Below, piece after piece: positions 27,699 through 38,396 of a stretch of 64,000 nucleotides of DNA; position 1 is the stretch's first letter, and each line of letters opens with the position of its first letter. The stretch comes from Hafnia alvei (GTDB taxonomy: Bacteria; Pseudomonadota; Gammaproteobacteria; Enterobacterales; Enterobacteriaceae), in contig NZ_FMIQ01000026.1 in the NCBI RefSeq assembly GCF_900095695.1, positions 111-64,110 of the forward strand. Reading direction: 5' to 3'. Below the pieces are notes generated by a model. The model was not told the origin of the DNA. It searched no databases and saw only the letters and a program-made list of their open reading frames with translations. The translations under genes were made by a program, and so were the position numbers.

Positions 27699-28517
27699 CT
27701 ACAGAACTTTTTGCGTCAGAAAATCGGCAATAGATGTTTCTTCATTTCCGCCGATAACGGCTTTAGCACGCGCTTTTACTTCGTCGGCGCTGTTGCCCAT
27801 AGCAACACCGAGCCCGACGCTTTCGAGCATGCTGATGTCGTTAAAGTTATCGCCAAAGGCAATCACCTCAGACATATCAATGCCGCGTGAGGCGACGTAT
27901 TCGGCTAATCGGTTACCTTTGCTGTTGCCTGCTTGCGCAACGTCGACCTGATCGTGCCAAGACCATTCGCAGGCGAGTCCCAGATCGGTTTCGATGCCGT
28001 TGGCAAAAGCGCGCAATTTGGCGATATCGGTATCGGAGGTGGCGAACTTCCAGATCGCTTTAACATCGTTAGCGGCTTGCTGGAGGCTTTCAACCTGAAG
28101 AAGGGTTGGACGCTGGTTTTCAGGTAAAGATTCCGCCCAAGCATGAGAACGAATGACATGGCCGCTGGTTTGCTGATACAGCATAGCGTCATCGACGTAC
28201 ATCAGGCCGTGAATATCAGCATCGTTTAGGCGCTCTAAAACCTGATGAGCTTGAGCCGCGGTCAGCGGGTTTGATGCCAGAACGCTGCGCGCCTGATAGT
28301 CATACAGATAGGTGCCATTGCAGCAAATCGCCGGGGTGTTGAGGTTAAGCGCCTGATAGAAGGGATGAATGGCAATATGATGGCGACCGGTAACGATCAT
28401 CACTTCTAAACCTGCTTTGCGTGCTAAATCCAGCGCAGCCAGCGACTCAGGCAGTATCTGTTTACGACTGGTTAGCAGGGTGCCGTCCAGATCAAGCGCA
28501 ATCATGCGGTAGCTCAT
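27699..28517 (-). CDS. ybhA: HAD-family phosphatase YbhA (pyridoxal phosphate phosphatase)
   Basis: Cof-type HAD hydrolase; the E. coli enzyme dephosphorylates pyridoxal 5'-phosphate and some sugar phosphates. ALDLDGTLL holds the catalytic Asp pair, VTGRH motif II, and AFGDNFNDISML motif IV. From ATG 28517 the protein has 272 residues, the E. coli YbhA length; AAGGA is then six bases upstream, while the ATG two codons earlier would touch the ribosome site. The link to modC is as in E. coli, apart from the toxin locus between them. Confidence 0.94.
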   Translation of the reverse strand: MSYRMIALDLDGTLLTSRKQILPESLAALDLARKAGLEVMIVTGRHHIAIHPFYQALNLNTPAICCNGTYLYDYQARSVLASNPLTAAQAHQVLERLNDADIHGLMYVDDAMLYQQTSGHVIRSHAWAESLPENQRPTLLQVESLQQAANDVKAIWKFATSDTDIAKLRAFANGIETDLGLACEWSWHDQVDVAQAGNSKGNRLAEYVASRGIDMSEVIAFGDNFNDISMLESVGLGVAMGNSADEVKARAKAVIGGNEETSIADFLTQKVL

Positions 28518-28669
28518 AAGCATTCCTTTATTAGGTAATAATAAGTTTTTTGATAATAAATTGAATAATAAATCTATTTACAATCAGCGTGCTCTCATTA
28601 AGGGCAAATGTTACACCTCAGCGCTGATTTGAAAAATGAAAAACTGTTCGAGTGGTTCACCGTGCTGGT

Positions 28670-31600
28670 TCAAGTTATCGGCTCAAACAGCGCACTAAGA
28701 TCGTCAGCCGAAAACTTCGTGGAACCGCTGGTGTCCTCAGACAAAATACTGTCAGCCAGCGCGGCTTTTTTATCCTGTAGTGCCACGATTTTTTCTTCAA
28801 TGCTGCCAGCAGCAATCAGTTTGTAAACGAACACCGGTTTGTCTTGCCCCATTCTGTGGGCGCGGTCGGTAGCCTGATTTTCAGCCGCGGGATTCCACCA
28901 CGGGTCGTAATGGATCACCGTGTCAGCCGCAGTCAGATTTAGCCCAACGCCACCGGCTTTTAAGCTGATTAAAAACAGGGGAACTTCGCCCCGCTGGAAA
29001 CGCTGTACTGGCGCATGACGATCTGCCGTTGAACCGGTCAGCGTCACGTAGGCTATGCCTGCCTTATCCAATGCCTGTGAGATTAAATCCAGCATGCCGG
29101 TGAACTGGGAGAACAATAGGATACGGCGACCTTCGTCGATCATCTCAGGCAGGAGTTCGAGCAGCAGTTCGAGCTTGGCTGACTCCTTAACCAATGCCGC
29201 TTTTTCCAAATTGACCAAACGAGGATCGCAACAAACTTGGCGTAGTTTAAGCAATGCGTCCAAAACGATAATGTGGCTGCGCGCCATGCCTTGAGAATCA
29301 ATCGCGGTGCGAACTTTTTCCTGCATCGCGGTACGTACCGTTTCATACAAATCGCGCTGTGAGCCCTTTAGTTCAACGGTGCGTAGCAGCGTAGTTTTTG
29401 GTGGCAGTTCGGTGGCAACGTCATCTTTACGGCGGCGCAGCATGAATGGGCGGATGCGTCGCACCAATAAGTCACGACGCACGGTGTCTCCGTCTCTTTC
29501 GATAGGTACGCGCCAGCGCTGGTTAAACTCTTTTTGACTGCCGAGGAAACCAGGGAGTAAAAAGTCGAAAAGTGACCAAATTTCACCCAGATGATTTTCC
29601 AGCGGTGTGCCGGTTAAACATAAACGGTGGCGCGCATTGAGGTCACGTAATGCGGTGGCTGCTCGCGTCGTCGCATTTTTAACGTACTGTGCCTCATCAA
29701 GGATCAACAGATGGTAATCATGCTGAGTGAGGACCTTCTGATCTCGCCACAGCAGAGAATAGGTGGTCAAAATCAGGTCGCACTGCTCAATGCGATCAAA
29801 GTGATCTTTTCGTTGCGGTCCGCTGAGAACGAGGACATTAAGATCGGGAGTAAATCGTGCGGCCTCTTCGCGCCAGTTATGCACCAAGGTTGTTGGCACC
29901 ACGATAAGCGCCGGGCGATCGAGCCTGCCTGACTCCTTTTCCAGCAGGATATGCGCCAGCGTTTGCACCGTTTTGCCTAATCCCATATCGTCGGCCAGCA
30001 CGCCTGATATGTTTTGTTCGCGTAAAAACTGCATCCAGCTTAGGCCTTGATGCTGATAGCCACGCAGCGTCGCCTGAAGGCCTAGCGGGACCGGCACTAG
30101 CTGCAACCCCGGCCCATCTTGTAAACGCTGAGCCAAAGCCTGAATTGAGGTTTCTCCGTGGAACTGCCAGCGCCCTGTATCGCTTAGGGCGGCTAAACGG
30201 CCTGCATCAAGCGCGGAAATCTTCAGCGCTGCTTTGCCATGACCTAACTGCGCGAATAGGTCGACAAGCACGCGAACGACCGGTTTGAGGCGATTGGCGG
30301 CTATGCGTAAACGCTCGCCTTGCTCGGTGCTAAGAATAATGCCTTCATCATCGTCGATAGTTTCGAGTTCGCCGTCTAACCAGCGGCGATCGCGACGAAA
30401 CAGGTCAGCCAGTAATGGTTCGAGCCGAACGGTACGATCGCCGACTAAAATGCCCATTTCAACGTCAAACCACCCTTCATCAGCTGACTGGATGCTGCCG
30501 CTAATATCATTGATTTCAATAATATTAAAGTTGGAATCATGGGTCATCACGATACGCCAGCCTTTGTTTTCCAAAGTAGGAAGCGTATGGCTGACAAACG
30601 AAGGCCAACTTTCAGGGTTTGGCAGGCCATAAATAGTGTCAGGTAATGCAGGAGGCCGAGTTTTATCGCTTAGCGTGATGAGTTCTAGGCCGCAATTTTT
30701 GAGCTCTTTGGCGCGCTGTTTTTCAATCTCGCTACGTCGTTGAATTTGGATAACGTTGCCGTTGTCTGCGGGGAATAGGGTGGTGTCCTGTTTAGGAGCA
30801 ACGCTAATCCCATCGTAATCAAAGGTAAATGTTGCAAAGTCGAGTGGCCAATTACGATAGCCATAGTTGCCGAAACCGCCCATGTAGACGTTTTGGGTAT
30901 CAAGCTGCAAAACGGGAACGGGCTCGACGTCAATAACGCGAAGTTCTGAAGAACTCATGCTAGGCGGCAGCGGGAGTTCAGGGGCGATTTCGCCCAACAC
31001 CGCAGCCACTAACGGTGCTTCACTCAGTGAAATAGGGGGCATGGACAAGAACTCATCCAACTGAGCGAAGGGCTGAGTGAGCTCGACGGTACCCGCTTCA
31101 CCGCTTTGAGTATCGATGTACCACGGCGGCGTGGTCGGCAATACCCATGATGCCTGAGGCTGAACCTGCAGTATTGGACGTAAACGATGATCGGGCAGAC
31201 GCTGCCACTGAACTTCACCGGGTCGTTGTTCGCCTAAATATAAAGGCTCGCTGGAATCAATCACAAAGAAACGGTTAGTGGCCATCATTTTGCGAATGAG
31301 TTCTGCGCCGCTGGTTCCCTGCAGCTCAAACGCCGCCATGCCGTTACGCGGTCGTTCAATCCACAGTTCACGCAGGATTTGAAAATCTTCAGGTGTAACG
31401 AATTTAGGTGGCTTAACCAGCGCGGGCTCAATATTGTGCCACTGCTGATCGATGCTGCGTACGGCACCGTCTTTATCTAACTTTGCCTTGAAGAGCCGAA
31501 TTTCATGATGTTGTCGGTGTTCTGACCAAGCTAATACGTAGACTAAGGTCTGAGTGGGTTTTTTAGCGACAACAGAAGATGTCTGTTGAGCGCGAAAAGC

Positions 31601-31927
31601 CTCTAGCCAACGTAACAGCTCAGGCCGAGCGCCGGTGGCGGTGGGCTCTTGCTCTTCGAGGCCCGCTAAAAGAACGGCAGCAACGTGTTTACAGTTAAAA
31701 CCCACGGGGCACGAGCACTCGCCCTCAATGCGTAACTGATTTTGTTTATCGTGGAAGTAGATAACCACCGCGTAGGGGCGTTTTTCGGTTCCCTGTACCT
31801 TGGCGGTGAGCATATTGCCCTGCCAGTGGAGTTGCGAAACGGCTCGCGAGTAATCTCGCGCCTTGGCTAAGGTCGCATGACCTAACCAATGAGCAACCTG
31901 AGTTCGGTCATAGGAAACTGACGGCAT
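28670..31927 (-). CDS. SWIM zinc-finger SNF2-family helicase-like ATPase
   Basis: A 1085-residue cytoplasmic protein. Order: SWIM zinc finger ECSCPVGFNCKH (about 65-80), a long central region of unknown fold, then a SNF2 ATPase with motif I ADDMGLGKTVQTLAH (about 645), motif II LILDEAQYVKN (about 743), QFTGMLDLI, and motif VI QATDRAHRMGQDKPVFVYKL (about 1023). SNF2 enzymes translocate on double-stranded DNA; the RapA group acts on RNA polymerase, but this protein is of the SWIM-SNF2 type with no assigned role here. MPSVSYDRT at 31927 is preferred, since the 44 residues before it look non-coding. It is absent from this place in E. coli. Confidence 0.88.
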   Translation of the reverse strand: MPSVSYDRTQVAHWLGHATLAKARDYSRAVSQLHWQGNMLTAKVQGTEKRPYAVVIYFHDKQNQLRIEGECSCPVGFNCKHVAAVLLAGLEEQEPTATGARPELLRWLEAFRAQQTSSVVAKKPTQTLVYVLAWSEHRQHHEIRLFKAKLDKDGAVRSIDQQWHNIEPALVKPPKFVTPEDFQILRELWIERPRNGMAAFELQGTSGAELIRKMMATNRFFVIDSSEPLYLGEQRPGEVQWQRLPDHRLRPILQVQPQASWVLPTTPPWYIDTQSGEAGTVELTQPFAQLDEFLSMPPISLSEAPLVAAVLGEIAPELPLPPSMSSSELRVIDVEPVPVLQLDTQNVYMGGFGNYGYRNWPLDFATFTFDYDGISVAPKQDTTLFPADNGNVIQIQRRSEIEKQRAKELKNCGLELITLSDKTRPPALPDTIYGLPNPESWPSFVSHTLPTLENKGWRIVMTHDSNFNIIEINDISGSIQSADEGWFDVEMGILVGDRTVRLEPLLADLFRRDRRWLDGELETIDDDEGIILSTEQGERLRIAANRLKPVVRVLVDLFAQLGHGKAALKISALDAGRLAALSDTGRWQFHGETSIQALAQRLQDGPGLQLVPVPLGLQATLRGYQHQGLSWMQFLREQNISGVLADDMGLGKTVQTLAHILLEKESGRLDRPALIVVPTTLVHNWREEAARFTPDLNVLVLSGPQRKDHFDRIEQCDLILTTYSLLWRDQKVLTQHDYHLLILDEAQYVKNATTRAATALRDLNARHRLCLTGTPLENHLGEIWSLFDFLLPGFLGSQKEFNQRWRVPIERDGDTVRRDLLVRRIRPFMLRRRKDDVATELPPKTTLLRTVELKGSQRDLYETVRTAMQEKVRTAIDSQGMARSHIIVLDALLKLRQVCCDPRLVNLEKAALVKESAKLELLLELLPEMIDEGRRILLFSQFTGMLDLISQALDKAGIAYVTLTGSTADRHAPVQRFQRGEVPLFLISLKAGGVGLNLTAADTVIHYDPWWNPAAENQATDRAHRMGQDKPVFVYKLIAAGSIEEKIVALQDKKAALADSILSEDTSGSTKFSADDLSALFEPIT

Positions 31928-32069
31928 TATCTTGATCTCTTCTTCATCGTTTGAAAGGAAAATGACAGCACATAGACGTTGAGAAGTTTTCACCCAATGA
32001 TGCAGCTGCGCGCATCCGCGTGAAAAAAAGAAAGGGTATTCTAACAGATAAACGGCCACAAAGGGGGAT

Positions 32070-32088
32070 GCCCCTAATCGCTAGGGGC
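32070..32088. terminator. Hairpin between ggt and the SNF2 gene
   Basis: GCCCCTA-ATCGC-TAGGGGC, a perfect 7-bp stem, follows the ggt stop by 23 bp. There is no T-run, so termination is uncertain. The stem resembles the inner stem at 15966-15991. Confidence 0.45.
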
Positions 32089-32110
32089 GGAAGTAGGCTC
32101 GATTTGCTAA

Positions 32111-33874
32111 TCAGTATCCAACGGCAGAACCCGAAGGGCGTCGAGCATCATTAGCGCCGTAGATAAATCCTTCGCGCACTTTCCCTGATACCGCTGAGTC
32201 ATTCCCCGAGCTCTCTGAGCTAACACCGGCAGCGCCCGGTAGACCGACCATAATCAATTCAGCGGCCCCCCAAGGTGTTTGCTCAACCAGTTTATAGCCA
32301 CGTTCCTGTAGCAATTTTTGGGTGTCTGGCGAGAGGCCGCGTTGTTCGAAATAGACTTCATCCGGTAGCCATTGGTGATGAATTCGGGGGGCATCGACGG
32401 CTTCTTGTGGTGCCATACCGTGGTCGATAATGTTCAACACGGTTTGCAATGTGATGGTAATGATTCGCGATCCACCCGGAGAACCGACAACCATAAAGAC
32501 TTTACCGTTTTTGGTTACTAGCGTTGGCGTCATGGATGACAGAGGGCGTTTGCCCGGTGCGATAGCGTTGGTTGCACCCTGCACTAAGCCATACATATTT
32601 TGTTCACCCACTTTGACGGTGAAATCATCCATCTCATCGTTGAGGAAAAATCCGGTGCCGGGAGCAATCACGACGGAGCCAAAACGCCCGTTAATGGTAT
32701 AGGTCGTGGAAACCGCATTACCGCTATGATCGACGATCGAGTAGTGTGTTGTTTCCGGTTTTTCATGAGGTTCCATACCCGGTTGAACGCGGCTCGAAGG
32801 CGTAGCGATCTCAGGCTGGATCTGTTTACGAATTTCGGTGGCGTACTCTTTGCTGAGCAGCTTTTCCGTCGGGTTCTTCACAAATGCTGGATCGCCTAAA
32901 AACGTATTACGATCCATATAGGCATGGCGCATCGCTTCCGTCATGGTATGAATGGTTTGGGCCGAATTAAAGCCAGTTGCTTTGAGGTCGTACCCTTCCA
33001 AAACGTTGAGGATCTCGCAAAGTGTTACTCCGCCTGAGCTTGGCGGTGGTGCTGACACAAATTCATAGCCGCGATAAGAGCAAGTGATGGGCGCTGTTTC
33101 AGCAATACGATAATTGGCAAAGTCTTTCGCCGTCAGGATCCCGCCCCCTTTTTTCGCCGCAGCTTCAACGATCTCAGGAATTTTTCCCTGATAGAAAGCA
33201 TCGGGACCGTGCTGTGCGATAGATTCTAGAGTGTTGGCCAGATCGGTTTGAATCAGCCGATCGCCGGGCTGAAGGGGTTCACCGTCTTGGCGTAAAAAGA
33301 TGCGTGCGGCTTCGGGATCGTCACGAAACTTAGCAATGGTGGTATCCAAAATATCGGTATCGCCACGATTGAGAATAAAACCTTCGCGAGCCAGTTTGAT
33401 TGCCGGCTCCATCACCTGTTGGCGTGTGAGTTTGCCATATTTACGCTGTGCGGTGTCGAGCCCTAAAACTGTTCCAGGAACGCCTGCGGCGAGGTAACCA
33501 TAGAGGCTAGCGCCTTTCTTCACGTTTCCTTTCTCATCGAGATACATATTCGCACTGGCGGCTGCCGGTGCCGTTTCGCGGAAGTTAATGAAAGTGTCTT
33601 CGCCGTTGGCCAAATGTATGGTCATAAAACCACCACCGCCGATATTACCGCAGCAAGGGTTAACCACCGCTTGGGCGTAGCCGACGGCAACAGCCGCATC
33701 AATGGCATTACCTCCCAGCTTGAGGATATCAACCCCAACCTGAGATGCCAGATGTTGAGAGCTAACAACCATGCCGTTTTTGGCCTCAACGGCGGGCATG
33801 GATGCGGCGTTAGCGCCCTGTAATAGTGCGAGAGAAAGCGCTGAAGCCATCAGCGCGAGTGGCCATTTCTTCAT
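32111..33874 (-). CDS. ggt: Gamma-glutamyltranspeptidase
   Basis: Periplasmic enzyme that cleaves gamma-glutamyl bonds of glutathione and transfers the group to acceptors. The 587-residue precursor (E. coli 580) has a signal peptide ending at GANAA and undergoes self-cleavage before the nucleophilic Thr in ETTHYSIVD (about residue 376). GSPGGSRII and NPCCGNIGGGGFM (glutamate and oxyanion regions) are present. A Ser/Gly-rich insertion (about 537-562) lies near the C-terminus. It is monocistronic; the 180 bp upstream before bioA hold no feature I can name. Confidence 0.95.
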   Translation of the reverse strand: MKKWPLALMASALSLALLQGANAASMPAVEAKNGMVVSSQHLASQVGVDILKLGGNAIDAAVAVGYAQAVVNPCCGNIGGGGFMTIHLANGEDTFINFRETAPAAASANMYLDEKGNVKKGASLYGYLAAGVPGTVLGLDTAQRKYGKLTRQQVMEPAIKLAREGFILNRGDTDILDTTIAKFRDDPEAARIFLRQDGEPLQPGDRLIQTDLANTLESIAQHGPDAFYQGKIPEIVEAAAKKGGGILTAKDFANYRIAETAPITCSYRGYEFVSAPPPSSGGVTLCEILNVLEGYDLKATGFNSAQTIHTMTEAMRHAYMDRNTFLGDPAFVKNPTEKLLSKEYATEIRKQIQPEIATPSSRVQPGMEPHEKPETTHYSIVDHSGNAVSTTYTINGRFGSVVIAPGTGFFLNDEMDDFTVKVGEQNMYGLVQGATNAIAPGKRPLSSMTPTLVTKNGKVFMVVGSPGGSRIITITLQTVLNIIDHGMAPQEAVDAPRIHHQWLPDEVYFEQRGLSPDTQKLLQERGYKLVEQTPWGAAELIMVGLPGAAGVSSESSGNDSAVSGKVREGFIYGANDARRPSGSAVGY

Positions 33875-34054
33875 CTATAACTCCTGTCTAATTCGATTAT
33901 TAGTGCGTATTCACACTCATAGGTGTGAGTTATCGTTATGTCGCTTATTATTTAAACAAAAATTAGATCATCAAAAAGTGATCTCGCTAATAAGCGTAGA
34001 CAGGAATTAGAGACTCTGAAATTTCAGGGTTACTGCTAGGTTTTTTTTATTACG

Positions 34055-35344
34055 CTATTCCAGAAAGTGTTCGGCTTGATCTAAGGCGGTGGATACAGCC
34101 TGAGTGAGCTTGGTGAGCTGTTCGGCAGAAATAATATAAGGCGGCATCAGATAAATTAATTTACCGAAAGGACGTACCCAAACCCCTTGTTCGACGAAAT
34201 AGCGCTGTAAGTTAGCCATATTCACCGATTTATGGGTTTCAATGACGCCGATAGCCCCTAAGACGCGAGCCTGTTTTACCTGAGGATGTTCATTAAGCGG
34301 CAAGAGCTCTTGCTGTAGCTGTTGCTCTATCGCCGCGACCTGCGTTTTCCACTCTCCGCTAGCAAGAATATCCAAGCTGGCCACCGCCGTTGCGCAGGCG
34401 AGTGGATTACCCATAAACGTTGGACCATGCATGAAACATCCCGCTTCGCCGTTGCTAATCGTTTCTGCCACGTTTCGCGTGGTGATAGTGGCAGATAAGG
34501 TCATATAGCCACCGGTTATGGCTTTGCCTAAACATAAAATATCTGGCGTGATCCCCGCGTGCTCGCAGGCAAAAAGCTTGCCGGTACGGCCAAATCCCGT
34601 CGCAATTTCATCGGCAATGAGCAAAATCCCATGACGCTCGCAGGCGGCTCGAACGAGCTTAAGATAACGCGGATGATAGAAACGCATCCCTCCGGCGCCT
34701 TGAACAATAGGCTCCAGAATAACCGCCGCAATATCTTGGTGATGTGCCGACAGCAAGCGGGCGAAAGGCACAAAGTCCATTTCATTCCACTCATCGCCAA
34801 ATGCACACTGTGGAGCCGGCGCAAACAGGTGCTCTGGAAGGTATCCCTGATACAAACTGTGCATGGAATTTTTCGGATCGCATATCGACATGGCACCGAA
34901 AGTGTCACCGTGATAACCGTTGCTCAGGGTTAAAAACCGCTGACGTTTCTCTCCTCGGGCGTGCCAGTACTGCAATGCCATTTTCATCGCCACTTCCACG
35001 GCGACGGAACCGGAATCTGCGAGGAAAACGCACTCCAGTGCTTCAGGTGTGATATTCACCAAGCGCTGACATAGCGCAACGGCGGAAGGGTGGGTGATCC
35101 CGCCAAACATCACATGTGACATGGATGAAAGTTGCTGAGTCACGGCGTGGTTTAGCGCGGGATGATTATACCCGTGAATCGCGGCCCACCACGAAGACAT
35201 GCCGTCGACCAACTGACGTCCATCCTCCAAATGCAGTTCACAGCCGTGTGCCGAAGTCACGGGATAACAGGGTAACGGTTGGGTCATTGACGTGTACGGA
35301 TGCCAGATATGGCGGCGGTCGAACTCGATATCAGATGGGGTCAT
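34055..35344 (-). CDS. bioA: DAPA synthase (adenosylmethionine--8-amino-7-oxononanoate transaminase)
   Basis: PLP enzyme that converts 7-keto-8-aminopelargonate to 7,8-diaminopelargonate using S-adenosylmethionine as amino donor. The length of 429 residues equals E. coli Bio[33 protein letters not shown] (reads FLADSG here), [14 protein letters not shown] and [11 protein letters not shown] with the PLP lysine are clear. It is divergent from bioBFCD over a shared BirA operator. Confidence 0.97.
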   Translation of the reverse strand: MTPSDIEFDRRHIWHPYTSMTQPLPCYPVTSAHGCELHLEDGRQLVDGMSSWWAAIHGYNHPALNHAVTQQLSSMSHVMFGGITHPSAVALCQRLVNITPEALECVFLADSGSVAVEVAMKMALQYWHARGEKRQRFLTLSNGYHGDTFGAMSICDPKNSMHSLYQGYLPEHLFAPAPQCAFGDEWNEMDFVPFARLLSAHHQDIAAVILEPIVQGAGGMRFYHPRYLKLVRAACERHGILLIADEIATGFGRTGKLFACEHAGITPDILCLGKAITGGYMTLSATITTRNVAETISNGEAGCFMHGPTFMGNPLACATAVASLDILASGEWKTQVAAIEQQLQQELLPLNEHPQVKQARVLGAIGVIETHKSVNMANLQRYFVEQGVWVRPFGKLIYLMPPYIISAEQLTKLTQAVSTALDQAEHFLE

Positions 35345-35353
35345 AATAAGTAT

Positions 35354-35387
35354 TGGTAAACTGAAATTGTGATCATTTGGTTGACAG
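35354..35387. promoter_or_regulatory. BirA operator between bioA and bioB
   Basis: TGGTAAACT, 16 bases, GGTTGACAG matches the BirA operator TTGTAAACC-N16-GGTTTACAA at 7 of 9 positions in each half with exact spacing. It lies in the 106-bp divergent region and should repress both bio operons with holo-BirA. Confidence 0.85.
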
Positions 35388-35450
35388 TGTACCGCTTTTT
35401 TCTAAACTGACGACACTTTTTCCCCTCAAATTGAATAGGGAGTTGCCATC

Positions 35451-36488
35451 ATGGCAGATCGTCATCACTGGACATTAGAGCAAGCCCAAGCTCTGTTTGC
35501 AAAGCCGTTCCTCGAGTTAATGTTTGAGGCTCAGCAGGTTCACCGCCAACATTTTGACCCGCGTCAGGTGCAGGTAAGCACGCTGCTTTCGATTAAAACC
35601 GGTGCTTGCCCTGAAGATTGCAAATACTGCCCACAAAGCTCGCGCTATAAAACGGGATTGGAAACCGAAAAACTGATGGAAGTGCAGCAGGTTCTTGATT
35701 CTGCGCGACAGGCTAAAGCCGCCGGTTCCACACGATTCTGCATGGGCGCGGCATGGAAAAACCCGCACGATCGCGATATGCCATACCTTGAGCAAATGGT
35801 GCAGGGCGTCAAAGAAATGGGGATGGAGACCTGCATGACGCTTGGAACGCTATCCGACCAACAAGCCAACCGCTTAGCCGATGCGGGGCTGGATTATTAC
35901 AATCACAACCTCGACACCTCGCCAGAATTTTACGGCAACATTATCACGACCCGCAGCTATCAGGAGCGTTTGGATACGCTGGGAAAAGTGCGCGATGCCG
36001 GTATTAAAGTCTGTTCAGGTGGCATTGTTGGACTCGGTGAAACCGTACGTGATAGAGCCGGCCTGCTTACACAGCTAGCGAATTTACCTAAAGCGCCGGA
36101 AAGTGTGCCGATTAATATGTTGGTTAAGGTCAAAGGAACGCCGTTAGCGGATAACGACGATGTGGATGCCTTTGATTTCATTCGTACCATTGCCGTCGCG
36201 CGCATCATGATGCCAACGTCTTACGTGCGTCTTTCCGCTGGTCGTGAGCAAATGAATGAGCAAACTCAGGCCATGTGTTTTATGGCGGGTGCCAACTCCA
36301 TTTTCTACGGCTGCAAGCTGCTTACCACGCCGAATCCGGGCGAAGATAAAGACGTTCAGCTATTCCGTAAACTGGGGCTAAATCCTCAGTTGACCGAAAC
36401 TGAACACGGCGACAATCAACAACAGCAGCACCTCACTGAACAACTGCTGCATGCCGATACTGAGCAGTTTTATAACGCCGCCGTGTAA
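35451..36488 (+). CDS. bioB: Biotin synthase
   Basis: Radical-SAM enzyme that inserts sulfur into dethiobiotin. The 345 residues match E. coli BioB (346). The radical-SAM cluster motif [19 protein letters not shown] holds CxxxCxxC; the second cluster that donates sulfur uses conserved C in TRFCMGAAW and [16 protein letters not shown], plus the Arg in [14 protein letters not shown] lies before the ATG. First gene of bioBFCD. Confidence 0.98.
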   Translation: MADRHHWTLEQAQALFAKPFLELMFEAQQVHRQHFDPRQVQVSTLLSIKTGACPEDCKYCPQSSRYKTGLETEKLMEVQQVLDSARQAKAAGSTRFCMGAAWKNPHDRDMPYLEQMVQGVKEMGMETCMTLGTLSDQQANRLADAGLDYYNHNLDTSPEFYGNIITTRSYQERLDTLGKVRDAGIKVCSGGIVGLGETVRDRAGLLTQLANLPKAPESVPINMLVKVKGTPLADNDDVDAFDFIRTIAVARIMMPTSYVRLSAGREQMNEQTQAMCFMAGANSIFYGCKLLTTPNPGEDKDVQLFRKLGLNPQLTETEHGDNQQQQHLTEQLLHADTEQFYNAAV

Positions 36489-36490
36489 TC

Positions 36491-37648
36491 ATGATGAATT
36501 TTCAACAGCATATCGAGAATGCGCTGGCCGAGCGTCGCTCAGCTGGGGCCTATCGCTCGCGGATCGTGAGTGAAACGGGCAGCGGGCGTGAAATCCATGT
36601 GAATGGGCGATCGTATCTCAATTTCACATCTAACGACTATCTTGGCCTTAGCCGCGATAAATCGGTTATCAACGCGTGGCAACAAGGCGCTGAGCGCTAT
36701 GGCGTAGGCAGTGCGGGTTCTGGACATGTCACGGGTTTCACCACTGCGCATGCGGAATTAGAACAACAGCTCGCCGCATGGTTAGATTATCCGCGTGCCT
36801 TGCTGTTTATCTCGGGGTATGCGGCCAATCAGGCAGTTATCGCCGCGCTGATGCAAAAAGGCGACGGCATCTTTGCTGATAAGCTCAGCCACGCGTCGCT
36901 GATGGAAGCTTCCATCCAATCCCCAGCAACGCTGCGACGTTTTCAACATAACCAACCAGATTCCCTCAACAAACTGCTGAACAGCGATAGGGAAGGACGA
37001 GCGCTGGTGGTGACTGAAGGCGTGTTCAGCATGGATGGCGATAGTGCGCCGTTGGCGGCTCTGCATCAACAAAGTCAACGCGCAGGGGCGTGGCTGCTGG
37101 TGGATGATGCACACGGTATTGGCGTGTGCGGTGAGCAGGGGCGCGGCACCTGCGATGCACAGAAGGTGAAACCGGAATTGCTGGTGGTGACATTTGGCAA
37201 AGCCTTCGGGCTCAGCGGCGCCGCCGTTTTGTGTTCTGATGCCGTTGCTGAGTACTTCATCCAGTTTGCGCGCCACTTGATATACAGCACCAGCATGCCT
37301 CCCGCTCAGGCCTGTGCGCTCACGGCTGCGCTGCGTCGTGTGCGTGACGGTGATGAGCTACGCAGCCAACTAAATCATAACGTAGCGCAGCTTCGTCAGG
37401 GGTTAAACGATTTAGGCTTAACGTTGATGGATTCCAGCTCAGCGATTCAACCCGTGATTGTCGGTGAGAATCAGGCTGCGCTGAATTTAGCTCAGCAACT
37501 GCGTGAGCAGGGGATTTGGGTCAGCGCTATTCGTCCGCCAACGGTTCCACCCGGAACCGCACGGCTGCGAATTACCCTCAGCGCAGCGCATAGCACGCAG
37601 GATATAAACCGTTTATTGGAGGCGCTGCATGTCACTGCACGCATATAG
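36491..37648 (+). CDS. bioF: 8-amino-7-oxononanoate synthase
   Basis: PLP alpha-oxoamine synthase that joins pimeloyl-ACP and alanine. The 385 residues (E. coli 384) show [19 protein letters not shown], the [16 protein letters not shown]sp/His pair and [14 protein letters not shown] with the PLP lysine. The start lies 2 bp after the bioB stop without a clear ribosome site, so coupled translation is likely; ATG 36494 is equally possible. Its end overlaps bioC by 20 bp. Confidence 0.96.
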   Translation: MMNFQQHIENALAERRSAGAYRSRIVSETGSGREIHVNGRSYLNFTSNDYLGLSRDKSVINAWQQGAERYGVGSAGSGHVTGFTTAHAELEQQLAAWLDYPRALLFISGYAANQAVIAALMQKGDGIFADKLSHASLMEASIQSPATLRRFQHNQPDSLNKLLNSDREGRALVVTEGVFSMDGDSAPLAALHQQSQRAGAWLLVDDAHGIGVCGEQGRGTCDAQKVKPELLVVTFGKAFGLSGAAVLCSDAVAEYFIQFARHLIYSTSMPPAQACALTAALRRVRDGDELRSQLNHNVAQLRQGLNDLGLTLMDSSSAIQPVIVGENQAALNLAQQLREQGIWVSAIRPPTVPPGTARLRITLSAAHSTQDINRLLEALHVTARI

Positions 37649-38396
37649 CGTCAATAAATCTGCGGTGGCGGCGGCATTTAGCCGCGCAGCAGACAGCTAC
37701 GACGCCGTTGCCGGTTTTCAGCGGCGGTGCGGAGAATTGCTTTTAGCTCAGCTCGATAACCTCTCAGGCCTGAAAGTGCTGGATGCGGGCTGCGGTACCG
37801 GCGTTTTTAGCCGTGAGTTCCGCCGCGCAGGTTCACAGGTTATCTCTCTCGATTTGGCTGAGGGTATGCTTGAGAAATCGCGTGCTTTAGATAGCGCGGA
37901 TGAATATCTCCTTGCTGATATTGAACACATTCCGTTATCGGATAACAGTGTCGATCTCTGTTTTAGCAATCTGGCTATACAGTGGTGTGGTTCTTTAGGT
38001 TCTGCATTGACTGAGATGTGCCGCGTCGTTAAGCCTGGGGGAAAAGTGGTGTTCTCAACGTTGGCCCAAGGTTCCCTCACGGAGTTAGCTCAAGCTTGGC
38101 GGCAAGTGGATGGCCAAACCCATGTTAACCAGTTTTTAGCATTTGACGCCATTAAACTGGCCTGCGAGCCATTTCCACATGATTTACAGTTAATCCATGA
38201 GACTGAATTTTATCCTGATGTGATTACCTTAATGAAGTCACTCAAAGGCATTGGTGCTACGCATTTACACCAAGGTCGAGACTCAGGGCTAACTAGCCGT
38301 GGGCGTTTTGCGCACCTTGCCCGTATTTATCCTCAACAGGCCGAAGGTCTGCCTTTGAGTTATCAGTTGGTCATCGGAGTTTTGCATTGTGAATGA
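37629..38396 (+). CDS. bioC: Malonyl-ACP O-methyltransferase
   Basis: SAM-dependent methyltransferase that methylates malonyl-ACP to start pimelate synthesis. The 255 residues (E. coli 251) carry the SAM loop [15 protein letters not shown] and the BioC-typical SNLAIQWCG and [18 protein letters not shown] 37629 overlaps bioF, and GGAG lies before it (TTGGAGGC). Confidence 0.96.
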   Translation: MSLHAYSVNKSAVAAAFSRAADSYDAVAGFQRRCGELLLAQLDNLSGLKVLDAGCGTGVFSREFRRAGSQVISLDLAEGMLEKSRALDSADEYLLADIEHIPLSDNSVDLCFSNLAIQWCGSLGSALTEMCRVVKPGGKVVFSTLAQGSLTELAQAWRQVDGQTHVNQFLAFDAIKLACEPFPHDLQLIHETEFYPDVITLMKSLKGIGATHLHQGRDSGLTSRGRFAHLARIYPQQAEGLPLSYQLVIGVLHCE

